Below are positions 1 to 9,690 of a DNA stretch of 64,000 nucleotides, one piece after another. The notes under the pieces were generated by a model that saw only the letters and a program-made list of their open reading frames with translations, was not told the origin of the DNA and searched no databases. The stretch comes from Pirellulaceae bacterium. GTDB taxonomy: Bacteria; Planctomycetota; Planctomycetia; Pirellulales; Pirellulaceae. The stretch is taken from the NCBI GenBank assembly GCA_020852965.1, contig JADYZV010000013.1:1-64000 (forward strand), in the 5' to 3' direction. The position numbers and the translations under genes were made by a program. Positions within the stretch are counted from its first letter, which is position 1. Every line of letters begins with the position of its first letter.

Positions 1-251
1 ACTTGACTTACGGAGTCTTAACCGTGGATGGCCGCCTTCAGACCGGTATGTTGGATACGGAAACCGGTAGCAGCATCACGCTGCTCTCGACCGAAGGCAA
101 ACGCGAGACGATATTGCGTAGCGACATAGAAGAACTGCGTGCCCTGGGTACATCGCTCATGCCCGTTGGCATCGAGAAAGACCTATCCGCCGCAGACATC
201 GCCGATATCATTCGTTATGTACAATTCGCCGGCAGCAGAAATGGCGGCTAG
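1..251 (+). CDS. C-terminal fragment of a Pirellula-type haem-binding domain protein
   Basis: The open frame enters from the left edge of the window and ends at TAG 249-251, so only about 82 C-terminal residues are visible and the true start lies outside. The segment ends in LMPVGIEKDLSAADIADIIR, the pattern that closes the putative haem-binding domain of planctomycete and verrucomicrobial secreted proteins, where a small beta domain around the c-type haem is followed by a short helix. The CxxCH motif itself would lie upstream. Such proteins are usually exported and are thought to take part in electron transfer linked to polysaccharide breakdown, which would suit the neighbouring sulfatases on the opposite strand. 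The family call rests on this tail only. Confidence 0.7.
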   Translation, partial: LTYGVLTVDGRLQTGMLDTETGSSITLLSTEGKRETILRSDIEELRALGTSLMPVGIEKDLSAADIADIIRYVQFAGSRNGG

Positions 252-357
252 AAATGTGAGCGCGCATAGTTAACAGTTAAACGATTGCAGCGAGCCGACA
301 CCATGCAGAATAATGGTGGCAGAATGATATAAAGACTTGCCGCAATAATATTTGTTT

Positions 358-1782
358 CTACTTTTTTATTGGAGCACCGCGCGGCGCCCAGTTCTGGTTG
401 GGCGTGTGAGCTTGTTCCATGCAGGCTACCGCTTTGGCGACCAACTCGGGGTTTTGTTTGGCCAAGTCGTTTTGTTCGGCAATGTCTTGATTAAGGTTGA
501 ACAGAGAAACGGAGCCACTAAACATTGGTTGGCGAATGGCGACCCAGTCGCCAAAGCGAACCGATTGTCGCGAGCCCTGTTCGTAGAATTCCCAGTAGAG
601 ATACTCGTGCTCTTTCTGCTCGCCGCTGCCGGTCAGGGTGGGGAGGAAGCTAATGCCATCGGTCGCTACTTCGGTCTGGGCACCAGACAAATCCTTCAGC
701 GTTGGCAGCACATCGGCGAAGTAGCCTACATGCTCGGAAACGGTGCCTGCTTTGACCTTCCCTGGCCAGCGCGCGATCATTGGCACGCGCACACCTCCTT
801 CGGTCAATGAGCGTTTGATGCCAGTCAGGGGACCGCTGGGATTAAAACGCTCAAGATTATGGTTCGACTCGTCGTGTGGGCCATTGTCGCTGGTGAAAAA
901 CACGAGTGTGTTCTCGTCGATCGCCAATTCTTTGAGTAAATCAAGCAGTCGTCCGGCGTCTCCGTCCATACGCGTGATCATGGCGGCCTGTCCCTTGTCG
1001 GGATCGGGCCAATCTCGATTGGCGTAGATCCCAAAGCTAGGCACTTCTGCACCATTGCCTACCATGCGTTTCGCTTCATTGTTGGCGTGGGGGATGGTGA
1101 ACGCCAGATAGAGGAAGAACGGTTCTGCTGCATTCTCGCGTACGAATTCGAGCGCTTCGTTGGCGAATAGATCGTGCGAATAGTCGACACGTTTGGTCGC
1201 GCTGCCTCCCCAAAATCCAGGCGGCTTTCCTTCAGGTCTTTGCACTACGTTTCTCAGCTTGACGCGTTGGTCGTTGCGATATAGGAACTCAGGATAATAG
1301 TTGTGCGCGTGTCCCTGGTGCAGGTAACCGAAGAACGAGTCAAAGCCCTGGCGTAGTGGAAATCCAGGTTGATCAACTTCTCCCAGTCCCCATTTGCCGA
1401 CTAGACCGGTGTGATATCCCACCGATTTGAGTACTTCGGCCACGGTGACGTCTTCGTCGCGCAGAGACTGAATTATCGAATCCTCGCCTCCCGCATTGCC
1501 ACGGACATAGGTGTGGCCGGTATGCTGGCCCGTCATCAACACGCTACGGCTAGGTGCACATACAGTGCAACCGGCGTAGAACTGCGTGAAGCGCATTCCC
1601 TGCTCGGCCATTTGGTCCAAACGCGGTGTTTGAATCACTTGCTGACCATAGCATCCAAGATCGCCATAGCCCAAGTCATCGGCCATGATGAATATGATAT
1701 TCGGCTTTTCAGCGGCGAAACCCAGTAGAGTCCATTGAAGAAACACAAGGGCAGTAAACGTACTCAATAGAATGCTACGCAT
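358..1782 (-). CDS. Secreted arylsulfatase-type sulfatase, copy 1
   Basis: A 474-residue sulfatase of the alkaline-phosphatase superfamily, expected to hydrolyse sulfate esters, probably on sulfated polysaccharides. Residues 1-23 form a signal peptide (hydrophobic stretch ending LLGFAAE). The metal-binding Asp pair is in [12 protein letters not shown] (residues 35-36). The formylglycine motif is CAPSR with the modified Cys at position 75. Further sulfatase signatures are VGKWGLG and FFTSDNGPH. An anaerobic or FGE-type maturase elsewhere would be required. The gene is a close paralogue of the next sulfatase gene, with long identical DNA stretches near the 3' ends. The ATG at 1780-1782 sits in the same context (ATTC-GCCTT upstream) as that of the second copy. 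The substrate cannot be told from sequence. Confidence 0.95.
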   Translation of the reverse strand: MRSILLSTFTALVFLQWTLLGFAAEKPNIIFIMADDLGYGDLGCYGQQVIQTPRLDQMAEQGMRFTQFYAGCTVCAPSRSVLMTGQHTGHTYVRGNAGGEDSIIQSLRDEDVTVAEVLKSVGYHTGLVGKWGLGEVDQPGFPLRQGFDSFFGYLHQGHAHNYYPEFLYRNDQRVKLRNVVQRPEGKPPGFWGGSATKRVDYSHDLFANEALEFVRENAAEPFFLYLAFTIPHANNEAKRMVGNGAEVPSFGIYANRDWPDPDKGQAAMITRMDGDAGRLLDLLKELAIDENTLVFFTSDNGPHDESNHNLERFNPSGPLTGIKRSLTEGGVRVPMIARWPGKVKAGTVSEHVGYFADVLPTLKDLSGAQTEVATDGISFLPTLTGSGEQKEHEYLYWEFYEQGSRQSVRFGDWVAIRQPMFSGSVSLFNLNQDIAEQNDLAKQNPELVAKAVACMEQAHTPNQNWAPRGAPIKK

Positions 1783-2118
1783 GGATATTCGGCCTTTACG
1801 AGGCGGTGTCAGTACAAGCTCAATGGAAATCTACTTCCGAGCCATTCTAACACAATAGACCCTTCGCGTTTGCTGCTATCAGACTTTATTTAACCCGGAT
1901 TATTCATGAGTAAGCGTGAAATTGAAGCAAGCGATGATAGCGAATTGGTTTACGTCATTGAAGCAAAAACAGTCTGCTATGGAATCGTAAACGCAGCGTC
2001 AGCAAGTACCTATGACTCAACTGCAAACGAATTGCGTAAAACCAAGTCAATTCATACTGCAAAGATTTGGTTCCAATCAAAGGTCCTTGCTGACGCTGTG
2101 GGGTTGCGGTTGCTTCCT
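1783..2118. other. Spacer between the tandem sulfatase genes
   Basis: 336 bases lie between the 3' end of sulfatase copy 2 and the start of copy 1. Open frames here on either strand run into the sulfatase coding region and have no recognisable family. The stretch TAACCCGGATTATTCATGAG (1891-1910) resembles, in reverse orientation, motifs near 52061 and 59004. I see no clear promoter or terminator. Confidence 0.5.
1888..1910. repeat. CGGGTTAT-AATAG type short repeat, copy 1
   Basis: The reverse complement reads CTCATGAATAATCCGGGTTA. It is similar to ATGAATAGACCGGGTT at 59010-59025 and, more loosely, to CGGGTTATAAATAGCCCG at 52061-52078. The motif is short and the similarity partial, so this is a weak repeat call. 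Confidence 0.35.
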
Positions 2119-3546
2119 CTACTTTTTGACGGGAACGCCGCTGGGTGCCCAATTCTTGTTATGCGTGTGAGCCTGCTCCATGTAGGCTACCCCTTGGGCT
2201 ACTAGCTCGGGGTTTTGTTTCGCCAAGTCGTTTTGTTCGGCAATGTCTCGTTTAAGGTTGAACAGCGAAACGGGTCCGCTGAACATAGGCTGGCGAATGG
2301 CAACCCAGTCGCCAAAGCGAACCGATTGGCGCGAGCCCTGTTCGTAGAATTCCCAGTAGAGATACTCGTGCTCTTTCTGCTCGCCGCTGCCGCTAAGGGT
2401 GGGGAGGAAGCTGATGCCATCGGTCGCTACTTCCGTTTCTGCATCGGTTAAATCGATCAATGTTGGAAGTACGTCGGCGAAGTAGCCTACATGTTCGGAA
2501 ACGGTACCTGCTTTGACCTTCCCTGGCCAGCGCGCGATCATTGGCACGCGCACGCCTCCTTCGGTCAATGAACGCTTAATGCCAGTCAGGGGACCACTGG
2601 GATTGAATCGCTCAAGATCATGATTCGACTCGTCATGCGGGCCATTGTCGCTGGTGAAGAATACGAGCGTGTTCTCGTCGATCGATAGCTCTTTGAGTAA
2701 ATCGAGCAGCCGACCGATATCGCCGTCCATGCGAGTGATCATGGCGGCCTGTCCCTTGTCGGGATCGGGCCAGTCTTGGTTGGCGTAGATACCATAGGTT
2801 GGTACTTCGGCACCGTTGCCTACCATGCGTGCCGCTTCGTTGTTGGCATGTGGGATGGTGAGTGCAAGATAGAGGAAGAATGGGCTTGCGGCGTTCTCCC
2901 GCACGAAATCGAGCGCTTCGTTGGTGAATAGATCGTGCGAGTAGTCGACACGTTTGGTTGCGTGGCCACCCTGGAAGCCTGGCTGCCTCCCGTCGGTCGA
3001 CAATTGCACTTCGTTTCTCAGTTTGACGCGCTCGGCGTCGCGGTACAAGAACTCAGGATAATAATTGTGCGCATGAACCTGGTTCAAGTAACCGAAGAAC
3101 GAGTCGAAACCCTGGCGGAGTGGGAATCCCGGTTGATCGACTTCTCCCAGTCCCCATTTGCCAACCAGTCCCGTGTGATAGCCCGCCGATTTGAGAACTT
3201 CGGCCACGGTGACGTCTTCATCCCGCAGGGATTGAATGATCGTGTCGTCGTCCAACGCATTGCCACGAACATGGGTGTGGCCGGTATGTTGGCCGGTCAT
3301 CAATACGCTACGGCTCGGGGCGCAGACTGGGCAACCGGCGTAGAACTGCGTGAAGCGCATCCCTTGCTCGGCCATCTGGTCCAAACGTGGAGTCTGAATG
3401 ACTTGTTGACCATAGCATCCGAGCTCGGCATAGCCCAGGTCATCGGCCATAATGAAAATGATATTGGGCTTTTCAGCGGCTAAACCCAATAGGGTCCACT
3501 GAAAGCAGATCGACGAAGTAATTGCAAACAAAATGAAACTACGCAT
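2119..3546 (-). CDS. Secreted arylsulfatase-type sulfatase, copy 2
   Basis: A 475-residue sulfatase, a tandem paralogue of the gene at 358-1782 in the same orientation. It has a signal peptide (residues 1-23), the Asp pair in [12 protein letters not shown], the formylglycine motif CAPSR with Cys75, and the downstream motifs VGKWGLG and FFTSDNGPH. The two proteins match over nearly the full length. Most changes cluster around the loop after GHTHVRGN and in a stretch near residue 185 (QLSTDGRQPGFQGG against [13 protein letters not shown]), which may be a substrate-contact region. The ATG at 3544-3546 is chosen because the signal peptide begins there, as in copy 1. It probably desulfates a related polysaccharide; this is inferred from the family only. 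Confidence 0.95.
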   Translation of the reverse strand: MRSFILFAITSSICFQWTLLGLAAEKPNIIFIMADDLGYAELGCYGQQVIQTPRLDQMAEQGMRFTQFYAGCPVCAPSRSVLMTGQHTGHTHVRGNALDDDTIIQSLRDEDVTVAEVLKSAGYHTGLVGKWGLGEVDQPGFPLRQGFDSFFGYLNQVHAHNYYPEFLYRDAERVKLRNEVQLSTDGRQPGFQGGHATKRVDYSHDLFTNEALDFVRENAASPFFLYLALTIPHANNEAARMVGNGAEVPTYGIYANQDWPDPDKGQAAMITRMDGDIGRLLDLLKELSIDENTLVFFTSDNGPHDESNHDLERFNPSGPLTGIKRSLTEGGVRVPMIARWPGKVKAGTVSEHVGYFADVLPTLIDLTDAETEVATDGISFLPTLSGSGEQKEHEYLYWEFYEQGSRQSVRFGDWVAIRQPMFSGPVSLFNLKRDIAEQNDLAKQNPELVAQGVAYMEQAHTHNKNWAPSGVPVKK

Positions 3547-3570
3547 GGATATTCAGCCTTAATTTAAATG

Positions 3571-3682
3571 TCGTGGACGCGGTTACGAGTCCCTGATTCA
3601 CACGAAATCAAACGGACTCGTAACCTCGTCCACTGCGGTCTCGAAACCTCGCCCAATACGAACTCGTAATCTCGTCCACTAC
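3571..3682. repeat. GTGGACGAGGTTACGAGTCC palindromic element, copy 1
   Basis: The left arm TCGTGGACGCGGTTACGAGTCC (3571-3592, minor mismatches) is answered by the inverted arm GGACTCGTAACCTCGTCCAC (3614-3633). Two further degenerate right-arm units follow at 3637-3656 and 3661-3682. The same arms occur at 35279-35345 and 43684-43750. It lies just 3' of the DUF1552 gene and upstream of sulfatase copy 2. Confidence 0.85.
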
Positions 3683-3685
3683 GGA

Positions 3686-4990
3686 CTAGACCTCTATTAG
3701 AGCCGAGGAGGCATCGCCGAACTGGTCGAGCTTGACTCCCATGCGTTGCATCATGCTCAGGTACAATCGGCACATTTGTCGATCGGTCTGGCCAGAATAG
3801 TCGAGGACTTGGCCCCCGCGAATTCCGGTGGCACTTCCGCCGAGCATGACTACTGGGAGCTTGGTCGCATCGTGGTTGCCATTGAGCATGCTGGAGCAGA
3901 GCATCAACATGCTGTGGTCGAGCAGGCTGCCTTCGCCTTCTTGAATCGAGTCCATGCGGTGCGCGATATAGGCCAATTGTTCGAGGAAAAACTGATTGAC
4001 CTTGAGCCAATCGTCTCCATCGCTGTGTGACAGCAGGTGGTGGATCATATAGTCGACGCCAAGATGTGGAAAACGCAACGTGCCGTGATCGTTATTCAAT
4101 TTCAGCGTACAGACGCGAGTGGTATCGGTCTGGAAGGCGAGAATTAGGATATCGGACATCAGCCTCATGTGCTCGACGATATCCTGAGGATAGCCATCGC
4201 TGGGGCGCGGGATGTTTGGCTCCGTCAATGTGGGCCGCCAGCCTTGTAGTTCGCCGCGCTGACCCGCGCGTGAGATACGTTGTTCGACCTCGCGAACAGA
4301 GTTAAAATACTCGTCGAGCTTCTGTTGATCGAGTCGGCTAATACCGCGCCGAAAATCTTGCGCATCAGCCAGCACGGCATCGAGCACGCTCTGATCCCCT
4401 CGTTGAGCCGTATTTTTGAAGAGGTGGTCGAAGGCCAGCGCAGGATAGACCTCGAGCGGAGTTGGCGTGGTGGGGCTGCTCCAAGAAATGTGCGAGCTGT
4501 AAAGCATCGAGTAATTCTTGTGGACCGACGGATTGGCCTTTTCACATCCCAGCACAAGGCTCGGCAGTTTCGTTTGGTGGCCTATGTGGGAAGCAACCAC
4601 CTGATCGACGCTGGTGCCGGACATGATGGTCCCTCCGGCGGCCAGAGGCGCTCCGGAGAGCAGATTGCCTGTCTGCGAACTGTGGATGTTTCCTTTCAAG
4701 GCCTCTGCGTTGTACAGACCTTGGATGAACACCAATTGCTCGCGAAAGTCACTCAGCGGCTGAAGCACCCGGCCGAGTTCCATATCGGCACCACTCCCTT
4801 TGGCCCACCATTCTCGGCTATGGAAGCCGCAGCCGGAAAACAGGATCGCCATGCGCGTCGGCGGCTGGTTGACGGACATGTTGTCGGAGACATCATCTGC
4901 AAATGCGGAAAGCGACTCCAGCCAGGGGAGCATCATGGAAACGCCAAGGCCACGCAGCATGGTTCGTCGTGACAGGTGTTGAAGGGCCAT
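3686..4990 (-). CDS. DUF1552 protein with twin-arginine signal
   Basis: A 434-residue protein of the DUF1552 family, common in planctomycetes and of unknown biochemical role. It starts with a Tat-like leader (SRRTMLRGLGVSMMLPWLES) and continues with family motifs such as ILFSGCGFHSREWW and the C-terminal QMCRLYLSMMQRMG. The ATG at 4988-4990 has a good ribosome-binding site (CGGAGAG, spacing about 6). The stop of the large DUF1587/1592/1588/1585 cytochrome gene lies 14 bases upstream, so the two form one operon. In this group the pair is almost always together and is thought to work as an exported redox or binding unit. Confidence 0.92.
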   Translation of the reverse strand: MALQHLSRRTMLRGLGVSMMLPWLESLSAFADDVSDNMSVNQPPTRMAILFSGCGFHSREWWAKGSGADMELGRVLQPLSDFREQLVFIQGLYNAEALKGNIHSSQTGNLLSGAPLAAGGTIMSGTSVDQVVASHIGHQTKLPSLVLGCEKANPSVHKNYSMLYSSHISWSSPTTPTPLEVYPALAFDHLFKNTAQRGDQSVLDAVLADAQDFRRGISRLDQQKLDEYFNSVREVEQRISRAGQRGELQGWRPTLTEPNIPRPSDGYPQDIVEHMRLMSDILILAFQTDTTRVCTLKLNNDHGTLRFPHLGVDYMIHHLLSHSDGDDWLKVNQFFLEQLAYIAHRMDSIQEGEGSLLDHSMLMLCSSMLNGNHDATKLPVVMLGGSATGIRGGQVLDYSGQTDRQMCRLYLSMMQRMGVKLDQFGDASSALIEV

Positions 4991-5004
4991 CGGTTCTCTC
5001 CGGC

Positions 5005-8000
5005 TTATTGGTTGTCTGGTGCTATACTCTGTCCACGAATCATTCGGAATTGATCGCTGGTTACAATTGTCTCGACTGCCACGTGGAAGCGGTAATTGTT
5101 CTCGCGCAGTCTCTCTTCCATTGTATCAAGCAGCGGCTCGTCCGAGAGTTGCACTTCTCGGCCAAGCGCAAAGCCGAGCAGTTTTCGGCAGAATTGCCGC
5201 ACAACGTCGCTATGGCGCTCGTTCAGTAGATAGTCGCGCAGCCCATCAATGCCGTCCATCTCCCGTCCATCTTCGGTTGCCGTTTTCGTGTCCACAGAGG
5301 CCGCACGCAGGCGTCCGATGGCGTCGTATTGCTCTAGCGCGAAACCGAAGTGGTCAATCTTTACATGACACTTTGCGCAGTCAGGTGCCGAGCTATGGAG
5401 CTCGATCAATTGCCGCTCGGTCATCTCTCCCAGCAATTCTTCAGGTAACACTGGGACGTTGGCTGGAGGTCGGGGGAGTCGTTGGCCCAGCAGTGTTTCA
5501 TAGACCCAGTTGCCGCGCAGGATGGGGCTGGTCCGCGACGCACCGGACTGGCTAGCCAACATGGTTGCCATCGCCAGTACACCGCCACGTCCATGCTGAC
5601 GCACTTGGGAAACTCGCTGCCACTCCGTTCCTTCGATTCCTTCGATGCCGTAGTGCCTGGCTAGGGAGGCGTTCAAATAGGTGTGGTCGGCGTCAATGAA
5701 ATCGAGGATGGAGCCATCGCTGCGGAACATGTCCTCGAAGAAAAGCACAGTCTCTTCGTACATGTCGTGTCGCAATGCGGCGAATTCTGGGTAGAGTTTT
5801 TCATTCTTGTCGTCGTTCTGATCAAAGTCGCGTAGGTGCAGCCACTGACAGGCGAATTGAATGGCGAGTCGACGGGTGCGAGCATCTGCCAGCATACGTC
5901 GCGTTTGACTAGCCAATACGTCTTCGCCTTTGAGTTGGTTAGAATCGGCAAGCTGCCGCAATTCGTCATCCGGCATGGAAGACCACAGGAAATAGCTCAA
6001 GCGAGTAGCCAGTTCGGAACTGCTCACCTCCACCGCCTGTGTCCCTGTGCCGGGCTGCTCGTGTCGATACAGAAAAGTTGGCGAGGCGAAAATGCGGGCC
6101 AGCGTTAAGCGGATCGCATCTTCGTGGGCGATGTCGGCGTCGCGTAGTTGGCTGTAAAAGGCTCGCAATGATTCCGCTTCAGTGGCTAGCAATGGTCGTC
6201 GCCAGGCTCGATCGGCCAGAGCGATTACAGCTTCCACATGCGCGGGCTGCGTGTCGATCAGCCTCTGTCGAAAACGATCGCCGCGCGCATTGATCGGCTG
6301 CCGCATCGGTTCAAAAGCGTTCACCAGATCAGGGCGGTCTTGAGTGGCAAATTGGTATATCTGTTCGTAGGCTACGGTCAACGCGATCGGTTCCTGAGCC
6401 ACGTAGAGTAGTTCATCCCACAACTGGTCGAGCTCCGCGATCTGCGTTTCGCTGAGCATCAGTCGCTGTAGTTGTTCGTCTTCGCGGAAGAATAATGTCA
6501 TCGTTACCACTTCATCGACCGGCACGATGCGAGCGTAACACAGAGCCGCGGGAAACAGATTGCGGAACGCAGCCAGCGCCTTTTCAATGCGGACCGTTTC
6601 GCTGCTGTCTGGACTGACCAGTATCGGCAATGATGGATTAAACACGATTGATGTGGGCTTTACGCTGGAAGCCTGTACTTGAACGCTGCCAGCTTGGCTG
6701 GTTGATGGGTGCAGTTCAGCGGAAACGACGAACTCAGCGCCTGCAAGCAGGGCGGCCGGTAGGCGAAAGTCGAGAATCTGCGGTGCCTGCACACACAAGC
6801 TTGCGCTGTCAATCTCGGTGCCATCGGGATGTAATCCAAACTCTTCTGCCAGCAATCCGTAGACATTTGCTTCGAATGGGGACGTGCCGGTAGGGGCCAC
6901 GTTGGTGCCGTCTTTGTTCGCCTGTGAGTTCGCGGCTACGTCAGTCAGCGCAGCAGCCACGGCCACCCAATGCAGTGGCCCCTTCCAATCGAGCAATTGT
7001 TCGCGAACTGTCCGATCCGCCTCGCTAAGCGATGAGCCATCGTGAACAACGAGCATGTGTTGAACCATTTCCGCTAGGCGCGATACTTCTTCGGCGGGCT
7101 GTGCATCAGCGACACCCGCGCGCCACATTGCCAATGTCGACTCCGGAACTAGGGCCGAGGTCGTTTGTGCAACCGCGTCGATCGCGCCAAAGTGCCATGT
7201 GTCAGCGTGTCCGTAGGCGTCCGGTAGAGGGTTGCCCTCGCCAATGCGATCGACCGTGTCGGATGCGAGGTCCCATTTGCGAATAATACTATTGACATCA
7301 CCGGCACCTACGCTGGCGACTTCGGTGAGCGTGAGTGCGATATGCGTGGTGTCGCAAGCATGATTGCCTTCGCGCGGGTTCACGATCAACGATACCACAT
7401 CACCTTGTTGAACGTGGTATTCGCTTGCCGGTTGAAATCGTTCTTCACCGCCGTTGTCGATTATTCCCTCGGCTATTTTGGCGGTGCCAGCCTCGGTAAG
7501 CAATTCGACTCGCCATGCCACACCGTTGCCGCAGTTTCCATCGCTATCGGCTACGAGTCCAGCGATTGTCACGTGGCCACTGATCGGGCTGCGCCAGGCG
7601 ACCATCGACTCCCGAGTTGGCGAAGGATGCATCACGATGCCGCGAGCTGGAACGGTCAGGGTGCTCACGCGAATGTCTTCGGTCGATTGGTTGGCCAGCA
7701 TGTTTGGTGTTTGATCGAATCCCCAGCCATCGAGGCCCGCATTGCCTCCTACGTTGGACAGTTTGTCGGAAAACTGCCCGTGAATTTCATGCTGTCGATG
7801 GCCTCCGAGTCCCAACAGGGCGACCCACTGCTTGAGCAATGCCAAGTCGAGCTGGTCGGCGATGGCCACCTGATCCAGTGATACGTTTGCAGCGTGCAAC
7901 TTGGCCACAGCGTTTAGGTAGAGTTCGGTTCGAGGCAGTTCGGTTGCGATCAATCTATCGATACGCGGCACAAGCTGTGGCAGATCTCGTAGTAAAATTG

Positions 8001-9276
8001 GCGGATGCCTGCTGCCATTGGCATCGGGTTGGAATTCAAGACGCGGTTGCTGCCAGACCACAAAGTCCCCGTCGCTTCCGTCCGCGAGATCGCTCGCAGC
8101 TAAATAGACGATTGCATCCGAGTCTGCGGTGGCTGTTGATAGAGCGAACCGCAATTCCTGGTGCGTGACGATGGGGGAAGCGGCTTCCATCCAGACTTTC
8201 TGATGGCCGCCATCGGTGAGTTGCCCAACGGCATTGAATTTCCAAAGTTGTTGTTGGGCTGCCTCAATCAGCGCGACCAGCTTGGCTGCGTCCTGCGGCG
8301 CGGCGTCGGCCCATCGATGGCGGATATCGGCCAAGTAAAGTGAACTAGCGTTTTCATTTGCGTGGGTGGCAGAAAGCGATTTCCACAATATGCTCAGGTA
8401 CTTTGTGTTTAGAGACCATTCGTCGGCAACAGCCTCGATCGACTTTTCGCCTCGAGCCAATGCATCGCGTTCCATCAGCGTGGCGGTGAGGTACTCTCGC
8501 AGCGGCAGCACTCCCCCTTGATTCGTATCGAACTTGATGCCCTGCAGGTCGACGGTCGTACCAGTACCTTCGGCAGTGAACTTGCGGTAAAACGCTCGAA
8601 TGCGCGCAAGTAGCTCGTCCGTTTGATCGCGCCGCGTGGTATAGGGTGAGAAGCGAATTCCGTCGGGAAGTAGTACTACATGCTCAGCGACCTCTTTGGC
8701 TGCGTCGAGGTATTTGGTTATGAACGAGGGAGAGATCGACTGGGCCGAGCCGGTGTTGATAAAGCCCTCCCCTGCCGCACCATCGACGGGAAACTCCCGC
8801 GTTGGATTGAGCGACTCGATGCCGGTGAGATCGCGCACCGTATAGTTGTACTCTTCATTGTTCAATCGTCTGAGCACGACCGGCCCCGGATCACCGGCTG
8901 ACGCTTCGGCCTCGCGCTTCAGAAAGGAGCGCACCCAATTTTTCAGCGATTGAAGTTCTGCGTCGGACGGTTGCTCGGCATCCAAGGGTGGCATCTGACC
9001 GCTGTCGAGCATGCGCCGTACTTTGACCCATACATCACTCTGGTGTTGGAAATCTTCCTGCGAGGAAAACGCGCCCAGATCTACGTCCGCTTCGGTCACG
9101 TCTGCTGCATGGCATTCGGTGCAATAGCGTTCCAAGATTGGACGTACTTGAACTGAGAATTCATCGGCAAGTGTCAACTGGGCTTGAAACAGTGTGGCGA
9201 TGATCATCGCCAATACGCCGCAGAGGCAATTGATTCGAACGGCCACCGACCGCTGTAGTGTTTTGCAGCGAAGCAT
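5005..9276 (-). CDS. Planctomycete cytochrome protein (PSCyt1, DUF1587, DUF1595, DUF1592, DUF1588, DUF1585)
   Basis: A large exported protein of about 1423 residues. A signal peptide (ALMIIATLF-type core ending LTLADEF) is followed by a cytochrome-like motif CTECH near the N-terminus, then DUF1587 (RRLNNEEYNYTVRDLTG). A central region of some 600 residues without clear motifs, perhaps carbohydrate-binding, follows. Towards the C-terminus come DUF1595 (DRAWRRPL), DUF1592 (ELATRLSYFLWSSMPDDEL), DUF1588 (GVLAMATMLASQSGASRTSP), a second CxxCH (CAKCH) and DUF1585 (VVRQFCRKLLGFALGRE). The frame stays open to a TTG at 9303, but I prefer the ATG at 9274-9276, which places the signal peptide normally. 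It probably carries covalently bound haem. It is translated ahead of the DUF1552 gene, its usual partner. Confidence 0.9.
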   Translation of the reverse strand: MLRCKTLQRSVAVRINCLCGVLAMIIATLFQAQLTLADEFSVQVRPILERYCTECHAADVTEADVDLGAFSSQEDFQHQSDVWVKVRRMLDSGQMPPLDAEQPSDAELQSLKNWVRSFLKREAEASAGDPGPVVLRRLNNEEYNYTVRDLTGIESLNPTREFPVDGAAGEGFINTGSAQSISPSFITKYLDAAKEVAEHVVLLPDGIRFSPYTTRRDQTDELLARIRAFYRKFTAEGTGTTVDLQGIKFDTNQGGVLPLREYLTATLMERDALARGEKSIEAVADEWSLNTKYLSILWKSLSATHANENASSLYLADIRHRWADAAPQDAAKLVALIEAAQQQLWKFNAVGQLTDGGHQKVWMEAASPIVTHQELRFALSTATADSDAIVYLAASDLADGSDGDFVVWQQPRLEFQPDANGSRHPPILLRDLPQLVPRIDRLIATELPRTELYLNAVAKLHAANVSLDQVAIADQLDLALLKQWVALLGLGGHRQHEIHGQFSDKLSNVGGNAGLDGWGFDQTPNMLANQSTEDIRVSTLTVPARGIVMHPSPTRESMVAWRSPISGHVTIAGLVADSDGNCGNGVAWRVELLTEAGTAKIAEGIIDNGGEERFQPASEYHVQQGDVVSLIVNPREGNHACDTTHIALTLTEVASVGAGDVNSIIRKWDLASDTVDRIGEGNPLPDAYGHADTWHFGAIDAVAQTTSALVPESTLAMWRAGVADAQPAEEVSRLAEMVQHMLVVHDGSSLSEADRTVREQLLDWKGPLHWVAVAAALTDVAANSQANKDGTNVAPTGTSPFEANVYGLLAEEFGLHPDGTEIDSASLCVQAPQILDFRLPAALLAGAEFVVSAELHPSTSQAGSVQVQASSVKPTSIVFNPSLPILVSPDSSETVRIEKALAAFRNLFPAALCYARIVPVDEVVTMTLFFREDEQLQRLMLSETQIAELDQLWDELLYVAQEPIALTVAYEQIYQFATQDRPDLVNAFEPMRQPINARGDRFRQRLIDTQPAHVEAVIALADRAWRRPLLATEAESLRAFYSQLRDADIAHEDAIRLTLARIFASPTFLYRHEQPGTGTQAVEVSSSELATRLSYFLWSSMPDDELRQLADSNQLKGEDVLASQTRRMLADARTRRLAIQFACQWLHLRDFDQNDDKNEKLYPEFAALRHDMYEETVLFFEDMFRSDGSILDFIDADHTYLNASLARHYGIEGIEGTEWQRVSQVRQHGRGGVLAMATMLASQSGASRTSPILRGNWVYETLLGQRLPRPPANVPVLPEELLGEMTERQLIELHSSAPDCAKCHVKIDHFGFALEQYDAIGRLRAASVDTKTATEDGREMDGIDGLRDYLLNERHSDVVRQFCRKLLGFALGREVQLSDEPLLDTMEERLRENNYRFHVAVETIVTSDQFRMIRGQSIAPDNQ

Positions 9277-9690
9277 CGCTAGCTTACTTTCTATTGAAGG
9301 CAATCTGCTTGAGTTTGCAGTATTTGCATCGCCAATGATACATCGTCGATGGCCGAATTTGAATCACCAAGGATCGTTACGCGTCGAAGCGGTTGGTAGG
9401 CCCACAAGCTCGTCGGCTCATAGCGCCCGTTGCTCCACTCATCGCTTGGACCACCAGACAACTTTACCGACAAACCATCTTCGTGCGACCACTCGTCAGC
9501 AAAAAATAGCCGGTTCGATGCTACGTTGATTTTATCGCGCATGGTGCACGTACTTGTTAATAATTCCTTTCAAGCAACACAAATATCGAGCCTTGACAAT
9601 GCACAAGCTTTAACCACATACTACTACTTATGAGCCTTGCCCGCACTCGCGGAAAGGTGGTTTGGGACGTTAACTCAAGGGGTGGTTGCA
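9277..9690. other. Divergent intergenic region
   Basis: About 410 bases between the starts of two divergently transcribed genes. Short overlapping frames occur on both strands but none shows a family motif or a convincing ribosome-binding site. Promoters for both flanking genes must lie here; I cannot place their boxes with confidence. Confidence 0.5.

Noticed and set aside
1906-2205. 99-codon plus-strand frame between the sulfatases
   Set aside because: It runs into the antisense of sulfatase copy 2 and shows no family motif.
2935-3483. 182-codon plus-strand frame antisense to sulfatase copy 2
   Set aside because: Antisense shadow of a well-supported gene.
4280-4972. 230-codon plus-strand frame antisense to the DUF1552 gene
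   Set aside because: Antisense shadow; no signature or ribosome-binding site.
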